From Rhodotorula mucilaginosa (lineage: Eukaryota > Basidiomycota > Microbotryomycetes > Sporidiobolales > Sporidiobolaceae), in NCBI GenBank assembly GCA_034406715.1, contig CP137870.1, positions 372,001 through 436,000 of the forward strand: a stretch of 64,000 nt of DNA, in the 5' to 3' direction. The translations under genes were made by a program, and so were the position numbers. Below the pieces are notes generated by a model. That model searched no databases, was not told where the DNA came from, and saw nothing but the letters and a program-made list of their open reading frames with translations. Below are positions 10,377 through 25,549 of this stretch, one piece after another (within the stretch, counting starts at the first letter, position 1; each line of letters opens with the position of its first letter).

Positions 10377-11666
10377 ATGGACGGTTTCATGAACATGGCC
10401 AAGCAGGCGAGTCGTCCCTTGGCTTGTCTATGGCGGCTCGCTCGACCGGCTGCCCCACTTTCAGCATCGTCATCGCGCACGAAATCTCACTATGACCCAA
10501 TTGCACGCACCTGCAGGCTTACGGCGAGTACCAGAAGAGTCAAGGTCAGGACCAGGGCCAGCAGCAGAGCCAGCAGCAGGGCCAGAGCCAGGGCCAGGGC
10601 TTCGGTGGCAGCAGCGGATCGAGTCCCATGGACAGTGAGCGAACCCTCACAAGCTATATCGCGGATCAGGCGAGCCAGACTGACATCGCAAGCATCGAAA
10701 CAGTGCTCTCGAGCTTCCTCAACGGGAACCAGGCTGCTTCTCACGCCGCGAACGAATCCGGCGAGGACACCGGCTTGTTCCAGAAAGCCCGTACGTTCGT
10801 CTTCGTTTGATACCGATCACTGCCTCCAACGCTTGCTCCTGAAGGGACACATGACATGATGAGATTGTCATCTCCAAGGCGGGCACAACGACGCTGTCGA
10901 GCCAGAGCAGCCTCTTTTCCGGCCAAGACTGACGCCCAGTGCACCCTTTCCAGTCTCGCAAGTCTCGCAAAACTTTGACGACGGCGAAGACATTGACGAG
11001 CAGGGCGTCCAAGCCGCGCACGAGCAAGCCTACGGCCAGGGTAACGCGTCCAACCTCGGCGCAAAGTCGATGGGAGCGGCGGCTGCCATGCAGGCCCTCA
11101 AAAAGTTTACGCAGGGAGGAGGTTCGGTCTCGTCTGGAGCTGGAGGTGGTGGGAACCAACAGAGCGCCTTGATCGGAATGGGTGCGTGCATTTTTCGAGT
11201 TCCTATCATGAGTGCACGCAGCAGACCGAGTGGCAAGATTCGCTGACCTTCCTTCTCTGAACCCTGGACCGCAAATCCAGCCATGAGCGAAGCGGCCAAG
11301 CTGTTCAACCAGTCTGGAGGTGCCGCCAATGGAGGCAAGCAGGACGTGGTCAACGGCGCCGCTCAGGTGCGTGTGGAGTCCTTTCGAGGTTGAACCCGAA
11401 AGTCAGCAAACTGACGCGCTTCGAATTCGTCTTTCCCGTTGTATGGTACGCAGATGATGATGAAGCTCCTGATCAAGAGCAAGATGTCGGGCATGTTTGG
11501 CACCGGCGGCGGCGCGGCCGGTGGCGGCGCAGGAGGGATGGGCGGCCTGATGTGTGAGTCGGTATTCTCCAGCTTTAGGCACCGCGTAACTTGACTGCTG
11601 TCGCGCGTGTGTGCTTACGACCATTTGATACCTTGTCTCACAGCGATGGCGTCCAAGTTCATGTAA
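10377..11666 (+). CDS. DUF7721-type Gln/Gly-rich fungal protein
   Basis: Function unknown; resembles small fungal proteins of the DUF7721 type. Exons join(10377..10406,10517..10634,10704..10790,10954..11181,11281..11366,11454..11553,11644..11666), 223 aa. It starts MDGFMNMAKQAYGEYQKSQG. A Gln/Gly/Ser-rich low-complexity stretch (residues about 18-45) is followed by MLSSFLNGNQ, the conserved block DDGEDIDEQGVQAAHEQAYG, GAAAAMQALKKF, LIGMAMSEAAKLFNQSGG, MMMKLLIKSKMSGMFG and the terminal SMASKFM typical of these proteins. The first intron uses a GC-AG boundary (donor GCGAGT at 10407); this is the only donor that keeps the conserved AKQAYGEYQ junction in frame. No signal peptide or membrane segment. 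Confidence 0.8.
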
Positions 11667-11955
11667 AAGAACTCGCGACGTGCGCGTCCCAACTTTCCTC
11701 AACGTTACACGCCTTCGCCCATGTATACAGCCATACACGCAATGCAATTACACGAGTAACGTAAACGAACGGCCTGCATCGACGCCATTATCGGAGCGAG
11801 CGATAGCGGTCCGGCAAAAAGATCCCGCTTGCTACAGCTTAAAAGCCCGACCGACCAGCCACCCTTGTTTCCCGATACCTCCTTGCGACTTTGTTTTCTT
11901 TGCTCTCTGACTACTCTCACAGGCTGACAACTTGACCAGGCAATCCATCTTAGCT

Positions 11956-14297
11956 ATGCTCGAGCAGGGAAGGAGGTCCTCCGTCTTGCCGTTCCACAAT
12001 CCCATCATCCCTTCGCACAAACGAAACCGTTCGCCTCCGCTCATCGGTTCGGCGACGACTTCGCTCACGGGCGATGGGACCAGTACGCGCAGCGGCGGGG
12101 GTGACAGCGGTATCGGGCTCGGAGTGACCACCACGGTCAGTGATGGAGCGGCGCACAGGGCGCTGTTCGGCTGCAGTGGTTCGAGCGGAGGCGCGGTCGC
12201 CGAGAAGGCCCAGGAGGCGAAGGACCGAGCGGGGAAACCGAAGCTCCCTTGGAGGAGATGGAGCTGGTGCGGTGCCTTGAAGTCCAAGATCCCCCGGCCC
12301 AAGAAGACGAAATCGACGGCGGTGGCGGCTGGCGCGGGGATCCCGTCGCGGTCGACAACGACGGAGTCGAAGCGTCTCGCGCTCAAGAACCACTTTGTTG
12401 CGTGCCTCGGCGAGTTTGTCGGGACGGTTCTGTTTATCTTTCTCGCCCTCGGCTCGACGAGGTGAGTCGGTGGCGGTTTCTCTTTTTCTCTTTCACTCGA
12501 CGAAGGGCTGAAGACGTTTCGGCCGCAGTGTTGCAAATCTGATGGCCACTTCTGAGACGGGGAACGCTGCCGCGAGCGGCAGAGGCGCTGCGCCGAATAC
12601 TTCGAGCCGTGAGCCTCTCGTCCTCCTCGTCCTCTGAGCCTTCTCAAAATCTCCCCTAATCCGTTGCCGTGATCCCCGAACCCACCAGTCTTCTACATCT
12701 CTTGCGGCGCCGGCCTGTCCCTCATGGTCACGACCTTCACCTTTGCGCGCGTCAGCGGCGCCTTCTTCAATCCGGCAGTTTCGCTCGGCATGGCGCTCAC
12801 CGGAACTTTGAAACCCGTTCGGGCCCTCTTACTCATCTGTGTGCAGTTCCTCGGAGGGATCTGCGGTGCGGCGCTCGTGTCGGCTCTGACGCCTGGTGAG
12901 TCTGCGATCCAGGCGCTATGAATGTAGCGAGGGCGAGTCGCCGTCGCATAAGCTAAATCCTCAAGACGCCGGAGCTGCAGGCAGTCGCACCTTTACTACC
13001 CTGCTCGCACCGGCCATATCGGTCACGCGAGGACTCTTTCTCGAGATGATGCTCACGACCGTACTTGTCCTGACGATGTGAGCTCGTCAGATGTTGGAGC
13101 AATACCCTCGCCTCCCGGAATCGAAGCTGAACCCCCGTCCTCGACAGCCTTTTCCTCGTCGCCGAGAAGCACAAAGGCAGTTTGCTTGCTCCCGTTGGAA
13201 TGTGAGTCCTCTTGGTTCCTCCAACTTGGGGCGCCGGTGCTTGACGCTCCTTTTCCCTGCACAGCGGTCTCGCCTTGTTCGTCGCGGAGTTGTACGGAGG
13301 TACGTTTCCAGGATATTTCGCATCTCTTGCGTCTCGGGTAACTGAAGCGTCAGATTGCACAGTCTACTGGACCGGAGGAAGGTACGTCCCCCTGGCTCTA
13401 CAGCACTCTGCCTCCGCTGCACGGGATTGACGTCTCCTTGCCGACCGCAGTCTTAACCCGGCTCGCTCGCTGGGACCCGCGATCGTGCTCCATTCGTTCC
13501 CGACCTATTTCTGGATTTACATGCTGTAAGCTGGCTGTATCCTGTTGTGACGCTGCAATACCGGGCTGCTGACGCACGTGAAACGTCGCTTGTAGAGGAC
13601 CCTCGCTCGGGGCAGTTCTCGCAGCAGCGTTCTACAAGACTCTCAAGTACGTGAGGTGAACACTTCAAGGCGAGTCACACGCTTATTCAACTTCATGTGC
13701 AGGTGGCTCGAATACGAAACTGTGATCCCTTCAACGCCCGACCTTCCTCGGTGCGCCGCCGGCGTTCCCGTCAAGTCCGCTTATCCGCCCAGCACATCCT
13801 ACACCGTTCCCTATCAAGGTCCCGCCTATCCCGACCTCCTCACGCACGAAGCGCCGACCTTGTCGACCGCTGCGGCGCTCCGTTCGGGCGTGACGACCGG
13901 CATGCGCAACTCGCAGCTCCAGGAACGGTTCGACCGCCTCGAGGAGATTATAGAACAACTCGGAGGGAGGGACTCGTTCGAGTTGAGTCGGAGTAATACG
14001 CAAGAACTTGGGAGTGGCGGATCAGGCAGCAGCGAGGACGAGATCTCGAGCGGGGGAAGGTGGTGCAACCCTTCGTCGTCGTCCGGAAAGGCGAATGGGC
14101 TCATGATGAGCCCGCCGGATGGGGGAGGGGTCAGCGCCGTCGTCGTCGTCCCCGGAGCGGAGGAAAAGACCGACCCGATGATCGTCATCGGAGGAGGAGG
14201 AGAAACTCAGTTGATCGACACGCTCGCGCCTCTGCACCAGTACGAAGGCGGCGCAGGCGCACTAGCGAACGGAGTGAAAGGGCGGAAACAGCAGTGA
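11956..14297 (+). CDS. Aquaporin (MIP family) with long cytosolic tails
   Basis: Membrane water channel. Exons join(11956..12461,12529..12608,12689..12895,12981..13077,13148..13201,13265..13299,13354..13381,13451..13525,13596..13646,13703..14297), 575 aa. The membrane core of about 270 residues begins at HFVACLGEFVGTVLFIFLA. The two pore signatures are GAFFNPAVSLGMAL and GGSLNPARSLGPAIV. Ser rather than Asp after the second NPAR favours an orthodox aquaporin over an aquaglyceroporin. The core is flanked by a Ser/basic-rich N-tail of about 140 residues and an acidic, Ser/Gly-rich C-tail of about 190 residues, both likely cytosolic and regulatory. Exons of 28 and 35 nt occur inside the channel core. 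Substrate (water only, or also small solutes) cannot be settled from sequence. Confidence 0.9.
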
Positions 14298-14489
14298 TTC
14301 GCATCGATTCCTGCCCTTCCTTTCTCTGCGAAGACTCTGTATATTCCCGTAGCTCTGACGTCCGACGGCCGGGGGACAGGATGCATGTCGTGAGATTCAT
14401 GTCAGGTGGTAAAAGCAGTAATGGCATGTCAACAACATTCTTTGTGCGCAGTACAAGAAGTGCCTGATGAGGACGAGCCGTGAGACCCC

Positions 14490-15910
14490 TCATCCCTGTT
14501 TCCGGAGACGGAGTTCTAGCATCTCGTGTTCAAGCAGCCTTGCCAGACGCACAAAAAAGAGAAAGTCAGCCTCGCGTCCCGAGTATCAAATGACAGAGCA
14601 AACCGGCCACGCACTTGATACGGTTCTTCAACCCCTCATTCTCCGTCCTCAACCGTTCCCTCTCATCCCGTTCCTTCTCATAAGACCTCCGGAGGGTTTC
14701 CTCTTTCCGTTTCGCGGCCACCAAGAGTCTCGCGTCTTTGTCTCGCTCCTTTTGTGCCGCGTCGAGTAACGCAGCGAGGGGAGCGAGGGCTCCCGCAAGG
14801 GAGGAGAAGGCGTCGCCGGGAATAGTGGTGCTGGCTGTCGTCGGTTGGGCAGCTTTCAGGCCGTTAGGATTCGGTGGCGTTGACGAAGTGGTGGTGCTTT
14901 CGGCGGCGGCGGCGGCGGAGAAAAGGGACCTCTGAATGGCATGGAATGGCGAATCGGGATCGGCTCGGATCGCTGCGAAAGTACTTGAAGAAGAAGAAGA
15001 TGCAGAGGGGGCGGGAGCGTTGTGCTTGTTGGGCGTGCGAGGAGAAGCTGGTGCGGCGAAGGAGTCAAAGCGAGTCTTTTTCGGAGGCGAAGCGGTCCAA
15101 GGCGCTGTATCGTCGTTGTCGTCATCGTTGAGGATCTCGTCTTCCCGGTCATCATCATCATCGTCCGGCTCGAATTCAGAAAGCTCGACGTCTTCAAACG
15201 AGTCGATCACTTCTTGTGCGGTTTGCTGCTGCTGCTGCGAGGAGGATGCGGCGTGGGTTCGTTTGACGGGTGACGAAGTGGGCGAGAGCGGAAGAGTCCC
15301 TTTCACTGCAAGAGGAGGAGCAGCCGAGAACGGAGCGGGCGAGGGTCGACGGCGTTGAGCGTCCGTGAGCTGGACGTAGGACTGCGGTTGCGGTGGCGGC
15401 GGCGTGACGAACGTTCGCCCCATCCTTTTTTGATGCCGAGAGCAACCCGGCGTCAGCAAGTCTCTCGGTGCACCCCATGAGGGAATCCGCAGGGCTTTAC
15501 CTTTGCGCCTGGTCGGACCAGAGGAAGAAGCCGCACGCTTCGCCTTCGACCCAGTTTCCGCAGCTCCAGAATTCCCTGTGAACAAGGCCAGCGGTACCTA
15601 GGCAGTCAGTCCCGGGACCGCCGAGCGATCGCCAGATCCAGGCAGCGCACCTGCCCAAGTTTGGCGAGGATTCCTTGCGAGTGACACGGCGGATGGCCTT
15701 GATGCGCGGTTCGGTATTGCAGAAGCACCAGACCTCTGCGTACATGCAATCGAGGGCTGCATTAGTTGGGCCTGTCACGGAGTCCAGGTAGGGGTGCGGG
15801 GGTGGCGCACCTCCGTTGGGTTGGAAGCAGTGGAAGTCTCGGAGGGCAGTGGCGTCGGTTCGCCGAGTGGGAGCAGCAGTCCGTGCTCTCGTAGCGACTG
15901 GCGCCTGCAT
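14490..15910 (-). CDS. GRF-type zinc-finger protein 2 with C-terminal coiled coil
   Basis: Likely nuclear nucleic-acid-binding protein related in layout to GRF protein 1. Exons complement(join(14490..14538,14615..15424,15501..15575,15651..15735,15811..15910)), 372 aa. The GRF finger is in the N-terminal third: HCFQPNGEVWCFCNTEPR, ESSPNLGREFWSCGNW and EGEACGFFLWSDQ. A long Pro/Ser/Asp-rich disordered middle contains a Gln run, an acidic DDDDDDRED run and SPPKKTRF, a possible nuclear localisation signal. The C-terminus is a coiled coil (EKERDERERLRTENEGLKNR) that continues through the last exon. Two acceptors are AAG rather than CAG/TAG (at 15425 and 14539), which lowers confidence in those exact junctions, although both keep the frame. 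Confidence 0.75.
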
Positions 15911-16360
15911 CGACTCGTGGGTGGGCGACTCGCACGGAGAGAGCGAAAGCCGCCTCCGCGAAGCAAGTTGAGCCGAATTTCAACTGTACGCTCGCCGACT
16001 CGCAGGGTGTCTCGCCCGAGAGCATCAGGCTTTGGACTGCCACTCTTGCGCGTAGCCTGGCTCAGCCCAGCCACTGATCCGGACCTCTCTCGCCTCGTCG
16101 ACTCTTCCCCACCTCGGAAGCCGAACACCTGGGCTGCGACGAGAGCACAAGGCGACACGGGCGCACTCGGCCAAGGTGAGCTCCTTCGTTAACTGGCTCA
16201 GGCGGCTCCGCTTTTCCCTCGCGTGTCCCCTGGGGGCGGTCGAGGCGGCACCGTCTCCGAATCGGAATCGTCGTCATGGCGCAGTCGAGCGGCCGCTGAC
16301 GAAGAACGGAGCAGCCATGAGAGCCATAGACTGACGCGACGCCCGCCTACCTGACTGCAG
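15911..16360. promoter_or_regulatory. Divergent promoter region, GRF protein 2 / NVJ2-like gene
   Basis: 450 bp between two divergent start codons. A good donor (AAGGTGAGC at about 16168-16176) and the CTGCAG just before the ATG at 16361 suggest a 5' UTR intron in the plus-strand gene. Confidence 0.5.
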
Positions 16361-19104
16361 ATGGTCGGCGTCCTCACGCTCGCGTCGGTCTACGTCCTCG
16401 GCGGGCTCACGTTCCTGCCGCTCTGCCTCGCCGCCTTCCTCGCCTGCTTGTTCTACACCTCGCCCGTCGTCTCCCTCCCGAACAAGACCGGAGTGACCGC
16501 CTCGACGCTCCCAAAGGCAGACGATGACGCCGAACCGGTCACCGTCTACCGGGCGGGGTGGCTCGTCGCGCGCAGAACTTACGAACCGACCAAGGACAAC
16601 GGCGACGGAACCTACGTCGGCATGCTCACTTCGAGTTACAAGAGCTTCATGGACACCCGCTCGAAAGATCCACGACGGGCGAGACCCAAAGATCGCTTCT
16701 ACGCCGTTTTGAAGCACAAGACGCTGTACTTGTACGAAGGCGAAGACCAGACTGAATGCTGGGCGGCGATCGAACTCCCGAGTCACGACGTCGTCATTAC
16801 GCCCGAGGGGTACCTCGACGGTGAACTGTTTGCGAAACGGACCGCGATCGAGTTGCGTCCGAAGGAGGAGGCCGACACGGTTGTCGACTCGCTCCTCGAC
16901 CACAAGTCCGATTCGGCTCCCCTGGACAACGAGGAGCGACGGCCGCCGTCGTGGTTCATCTTTGCGCGCGTCAACAGCGACAAGGAGGATTGGTACCACT
17001 CTCTCGTCCTCGCGTCCCGACTCGGCTCGCCGACCGCCGCTGCCGACGTCGCGCGCGACCGCAGCCTCTTTGACGCGCAAGACATGGCCCGCCTCGTCGA
17101 GGTGATTGACCAACAACCCGACTCGATCCCGATGAGGTGGTTCAACGCCTTGCTCGGTCGAGTCTTTCTCGCCGTGTACCGGACGAAATCGGTCGAGGAG
17201 TACATCACGAGTCGGATCGTGCGCAAACTCAAGCGGGTCAAACTCCCCGCCATGTTGTCCGAGATCCAGGTCCGGGAAGTCCAAGTCGGAGCGTCCGTGC
17301 CGCTGTTCAGCAAACCGATGCTGAAAGACTTGAACGCCGAAGGGGACGCGAGCATGGAGACCCACGTCGCGTACGTCGGCAACGCGCGGGTCACGATCGA
17401 GACGGTCGCGACCATCTCGCTCGGGAGTCGCTTCAAACCGTACACGGTCCGACTCGTCCTCGCGGTCGTGCTCAGGGAACTCGAAGGGACCGTGCTCTTC
17501 AAGGTCAAGAAGCCGCCTTCGAACCGGATCTGGTTCGGGTTCACGCAGATGCCCAAAATGGTCCTCTCGGTCGAACCCGTCGTCAGTACGAGGCAAATCA
17601 AGTGGAGTCTCGTCACCGGTCCGATCGAATCTCGCATCCGCGAGCTGGTGAGCCCCCCCCCCCCCACCACGTTCCAAAGCGGTTGTCTGTGCGGGCCAAC
17701 AGATCACTCACCTCTTTCTTTCTCGGGGGCACCGCCGCCGCCGGCAGGTCATGGAAGCGCTCGTCCTTCCGCACATGGACGACGTCGCCTTTTTCAACAC
17801 CTCTTCGGCGCCCTTGTCGCGCGGAGGCATCTATGGCGACTTTCTCCGCGACCCGGAGCCGACGCCGGAAGAAGAGCTCAATGGACCGAAGCGCGAAGAC
17901 CGCGAAGCGACGCATGAAGATCTTGGAGAAGAGGAATTCGTCGGCGATGGCAGAGACGAGGTGGCGAGTCTTGCTGCGATTGGGACGTCGACGGCGACGA
18001 GCAAGGACAGCGCCGCCGGCTTGCGACCAACGGCTGCTGCCTTTCGACGTCGCAGATCGAGCGAAGGCGACCCTCCTCAGTCATCCCCCGGTGGTGTCGT
18101 TGCATCCAAAGCGACTCCCGAACCGACCCGGAAACCCAAAAAAGCCGCTTCGTCTTCGTCGAGCCTGGCGGGACTCGGAGCGAGCTTTGCGCAGTGGCGA
18201 GAGCAGGCCAAGACGGGGTCGACCTCGTCTTCTGCTGCTGCTGCGAGTGGAGCGTCGTCTAATGGCGCCAACGGCGGCGGCGTAGGGTCTAAGGTCGACA
18301 GTACCCCTCCTCCGGCGACGCGCAAGTCGACTTGGTTCGGCAACAGTATGAAAACGACCTCCTCGTCGAGCAACCTCGCCGGCAACTCGAACGGTCCCGC
18401 AAGCGCCAGTGCTAGTGCGCCCAACTTGATCACGCGGACACCCTCCGTCCTCAGCGTCGCTTCGACCGAGACGACCGCCTCCGCCTCCGCTTCCGCTTCC
18501 GAGGACCGCGACCGCGACCGAGGACGGGAAGAAGTCTCGGCTGCCAAGTTGCGGGATATCCTTTCGAAGCGGGCGGAGAGTCGCGAGCGCGAGCGGAGGC
18601 GAGAACGCGAGATGGAGAGGGCGCGGGAACTCGAGGCGGATAAGGTCGTTGTTGCGCAGGTGGGACGGGTCGGCGTCGTCGACAATGCGGCGCCTCGGAC
18701 GCGGGAAGATTCGCCATCTATCGGTCCAGCTGAGACAGAGGAAGCTTCTTCGGAGGCCGAACCGGCCAGTGCCGACGACAATGGAGACTCGGCAGATACT
18801 TCCGAACCCGCCTTTACCGATCTGCATCGCGCCGAGTCGGCGCCAGCGCATCTCGACGAGGTGACACCGAAGGAGGGATCTGAGGCGGCGCCTTCACTCG
18901 TCTCGTCGTCGATGGCCGAAATTGGGCAGACGTTGCCTTTGGCGTCAACGCAAGATCGCAGCGCGGAACAAGAAGCGCCGTCACTACCTGTGCGACCGTC
19001 GTGGGTCAAGCGTCACTCGCCTACACCGTCGGAGGACACGGTTTCCGTCAAGTCGTCTGTCGCGCCTTCCACCGAGCTCGCTGCACCGGGGCCGTCATCA
19101 CCAT

Positions 19105-19135
<31 letters not shown>

Positions 19136-20465
19136 GAGTCATCCCCGCCATGCCGGTTCTGCGTCCGTCGACTCGGGCGGCACCACCTTGTCCGCGAGCG
19201 CTTCGACCCTCCTCTCGACTTGGCGGACCCGCGCGGCCGACAAAGAAGCTCTCGCCGCGGGAGTCGCCAGCGCGAAAGAGAGCATGCGCCGCTGGGGGGC
19301 CAACTGGGCGGCGAAACGAGCGGCGCAAAAGGACCGCGGGGAGGACTTTGATAAAGTCGTGGGGGAGAGTCCGGACAAGGCGAGGGACGGGAGTGCGGAT
19401 CGGTATCGCGAACATCGACGTGAGCGCGAGAGTCGAGATTTGGCGGCGGCTACCTCGCTGCCGTCTGGCCATGGACCGGCGGGCGGATACTTTGGCGGGT
19501 TGGACGCCGAGATGAGCAAGCCTCTCCCGATTGCGCCAAAGACGCCACCGCGCGGTCGGGCTGGATCTTCTGCTGCCGCCGCCACAACCGCCATCGAGCC
19601 GCCGGCGAGTTCGTCGTCCTCCCCTTCCACTTCGCGACTCGTCCCGTCTGCCTCGACTCCGTCTCTGGCACTCTCGCACTCGACTGCGACGGCAGAAGGG
19701 TCGCCGTCTACGTCGCCCGCGAAACCGAGTCACATGATGATGCAGGTCCCTCGTCCGCCTTCATCGTCGTCCGCGACTTCGGCCATGTCGGCCGCTGGTG
19801 TTTCCCATGCTGGTGGGTACGGCATCGCGAACTCGAGCGCGGGCGCGGGTGGGATTTCGGCGTACGGGAGGAGGACGATGGCGGTTCCTGGGATTCGGGA
19901 TTCGGGGTTAAAGAAGAAGGTAACTGAGGACCACCTCGGCTCGACTGACGTCCTTGCCGCTCGGACGCCTGCGATGGTCGCGTCGTCGACTTTGGAAGCG
20001 GCGGGTCCTTCGAGGGAGCAGTCCGAGGCGACCAAGGTCTCGACAACCGAGTCTTTGACGGCGCGACCCGCCTCTCCTTCGCCACCGTCGAATCCTCCTC
20101 CTCCTGGATCTCTCCCGAAATCACCGCCACCACCTCTACCCGTACGACATGCGTCGAAAGGCTCGATCCTTACGACCGAGAAGGAAGCGCCGCCGCCGCA
20201 AGGAACAATCGCCACCGTCACTGTGGTGGCAAAGGCAGAGCACGCGCCGCCGCCCTTGCCCGCGCGAGCTGCGCCGGCACCAGAGTTGGAACCCTCGACG
20301 TCGTCTCCTCCTTCTACATCTCGACCAGCCCTTCCGGCGCCCCCCAGTCACGGCAGTACGCCGGCCGAGTCGGTGTTGTCGAAGCTGGGAGAGGGAGACG
20401 TGGACACGAGGCGGCTAGAGGATGCGGCTGACCCTTTCCCCTGCAAGTCCCGTATCGTAGAGTAG
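16361..20465 (+). CDS. NVJ2: SMP-domain lipid-transfer protein, Nvj2/TEX2-like
   Basis: Tether and lipid-transfer protein at ER contact sites. Exons join(16361..17647,17748..20465), 1334 aa. Order: N-terminal membrane anchor (MVGVLTLASVYVLGGLTFLP), PH-like domain at about residues 60-215 (VTVYRAGWLVARRTYEP to EDWYHSLVLASRLG), SMP domain at about 255-455 (MRWFNALLGRVFLAVYRTKS to GPIESRIRELV plus MEALVLPHMDD). This order matches Nvj2. The remaining 870 residues are Ser/Pro/Ala-rich and disordered, with long charged segments (RERERRREREMERARE), poly-Pro runs and a Ser/Thr-rich tail, much longer than in the budding-yeast protein. The ATG directly follows a CTGCAG acceptor, so the 5' UTR is probably spliced. 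A 12-base C run starts 6 bases into the intron. Confidence 0.85.
17653..17664. repeat. C-tract (12) just after a 5' splice site
   Basis: Homopolymer C run on the sense strand starting at position +6 of the single coding intron of the NVJ2-like gene. Confidence 0.9.
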
Positions 20466-20799
20466 TAGTGCACATGTAACGAGACGCAAAGTACATAGCG
20501 CAACATGGGATAAAAAGGGCCACGTGTTAATGCTGCTTGAGAGTATTGGTTGATTACAAAAAGTTGAAGCAGCAATTTGCCGCGAGCGGTCCCAGAGCCG
20601 AGGTCGCACGGTCGTGTCCAGTGAGAGCCCTGTACGGCGAGCTGACCCGAGTCAGACTTGTCTAGCGATCGCATAGTCGCGGCCGACCCTCGCCCGCGTG
20701 CTCTGCTTGCCCCGTCCGCGCGCTTTCACCTGCAACGCGACCGCGTCGACTGCTCGACTCGCGCAAACCCAACCCGACCGCGTCGCCCGCACAGCAGCC
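20466..20799. promoter_or_regulatory. 3' UTR of NVJ2-like gene and ISWI promoter
   Basis: 334 bp between genes read in the same direction. No coding frame supported and no clear TATA box. Confidence 0.4.
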
Positions 20800-25314
<4,515 letters not shown>

Positions 25315-25549
25315 GCGTCATGCGCGCTTACAGACTTGGGATCGAAGGTTATCGCCTTGCTTGGTTGTGTCTCCTGGTGTGTCTTTTTGTCCTACCCTTG
25401 TCACTGCTTGTAGATTCTCCTGCTTTCCTTCCAATGGAACGTGTTCGATGTCCCCCACCTTACTTGAGTAGCGCGAGAGAGATATAATAGTGGTATATCT
25501 GATTGAGTGGTGCTACAACCTCGGAATAGTCTATGCGAGTGAGCGATAA

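Noticed and set aside
16274-17707. 477-codon minus-strand ORF over the NVJ2-like gene
   Set aside because: Shadow of a GC-rich coding exon in an antisense frame: Asp/Arg/Val-rich, no family resemblance, no splice structure.
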